Source of the DNA: Certhia americana
Lineage: Eukaryota > Chordata > Aves > Passeriformes > Certhiidae
Assembly: GCA_018697195.1 (NCBI GenBank)
Contig: CM031864.1
Location: forward strand, 28,591,962 to 28,655,961
Direction of reading: 5' to 3'
DNA length: 64,000 nucleotides
This document shows positions 63,247 to 64,000 of the stretch, in pieces (the first letter of the stretch is position 1; each line of letters opens with the position of its first letter). The translations under genes and the position numbers were made by a program. Below the pieces are notes generated by a model. It saw only the letters and a program-made list of their open reading frames with translations. It was not told where the DNA came from and did no database searches.

Positions 63247-64000
63247 GTAAGCTGTAGCCTATTTCTCCAGGAATTACACAAGCTAAACACCATCTTTTAA
63301 GCATTCAGGAAACTGAGTACTTCTGTGGAGAATCTACAACCTGAGGTGATTCTGGGCACTCTGTATGGGGCAGAGTGGACACTCTGTATGGGGCAGAACC
63401 TCAGAAAGAATCTCTTAAAGCTCACAAACACTGCAGGTTTTACATCTAGTATCAGTTTTCTAGGAAACTCTTTTGCAATGTGTTGTACCGATGCAATGAC
63501 TTCTGGGGAGGTACTTCCACTGTTATGCCTGCTAGCCCTCCTGAATATTAAATACATGACTGTTCTAAATGGTTTTTAATTTTTGAGAAACTATAAATCA
63601 CAAGTCTCTGAGAGAAATAAATATCGATCTTAGAGTTTGGAACATGGTAAAATCTGGAGATATTGCTGCGTTTAATATACATCAATGTGATAAGAGAAAC
63701 TAGGTTGTTATAACAGACTCAGCCTTGTGGAATAATTATTAGTAAATTATATTCCTGTGTATCTAAAGACTAGATAAATGCATTTAATATGGGTTGATTT
63801 TGTTGTCAAGCTAATTTATTTAGTGTTACTTAAACTAAACAGACATTGAAATTTTAAGTGTGCTGTTTTTAATGTAGCTTTTGTTTTGTGAGATGTTGGT
63901 AATCACATAAAATTAATTGTGTATCCATTTCTTCATATTTTTGCAGATAAGCTGCTCTTACACCTGAATTCAGGATAAGCTCTTGTGGTCATTAAGGCCT
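63247..64000 (+). other. RALGPS2: RALGPS2 intron 8, beginning only
   Basis: Starts with GTAAGC. It contains an 18-bp exact direct repeat at 63357-63374 and 63380-63397. A TTTTTGCAG at 63938-63946 looks like an acceptor, but what follows does not encode the expected RALGPS2 continuation in any phase. Confidence 0.85.

Noticed and set aside
63938..64000. Possible RALGPS2 exon 9 after TTTTTGCAG
   Set aside because: The following bases do not give the expected GIYLSDL continuation and contain early stops in the needed phase.
1..64000. tRNA, rRNA, CRISPR arrays or bacterial-type operons
   Set aside because: Nothing of these kinds was visible by eye. The window is vertebrate nuclear DNA.

Overview
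The window is nuclear DNA from a bird, most likely a passerine. The signs are GT-AG introns of 2.6 to 22 kb, several CR1 LINE 3' ends and one CR1 reverse-transcriptase fragment, a solo LTR of the avian ERVL type, and no other repeat class dominating. There are no prokaryotic-style gene blocks. Nearly all short open frames in the window are chance.

The one gene I can identify with confidence is the 5' part of RALGPS2, a guanine-nucleotide exchange factor for the Ral GTPases, on the + strand. A CpG island at about 9.83-10.8 kb is its probable TATA-less promoter. It holds a candidate non-coding exon 1 ending at 10207. After a 22.4 kb first intron, exon 2 (32652-32783) carries the start codon. 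Exons 3 to 8 follow at 35427, 43983, 50058, 55832, 59068 and 63120. The seven coding pieces join in frame to 203 codons plus one base. They cover the N-terminal tail and most of the catalytic CDC25/RasGEF domain, up to PCIPYL. The rest of that domain, the linker and the PH domain lie beyond position 64000.

Layout: 1-8.1 kb is gene-free upstream DNA; 8.1-9.8 kb has CR1 tails right up to the CpG island; 9.8-10.8 kb is the promoter; 10.2-32.6 kb is intron 1; 32.7-63.2 kb holds the coding exons; 63.2-64 kb is the start of intron 8.

Intron 1 holds the most unusual material. Between 18.1 and 21.6 kb, on the same strand as RALGPS2, there is a run of exon-like blocks with splice-site-like borders and mostly compatible phases. 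Their translations look like a real acidic/coiled-coil protein that I cannot name. One frameshift and one stop suggest a decaying gene with its introns kept, or a nested gene with errors. The intron also holds the ERVL solo LTR, an adjacent promoter-like block ending in a consensus splice donor, CTCF-like motifs, and a perfect 24-bp hairpin.
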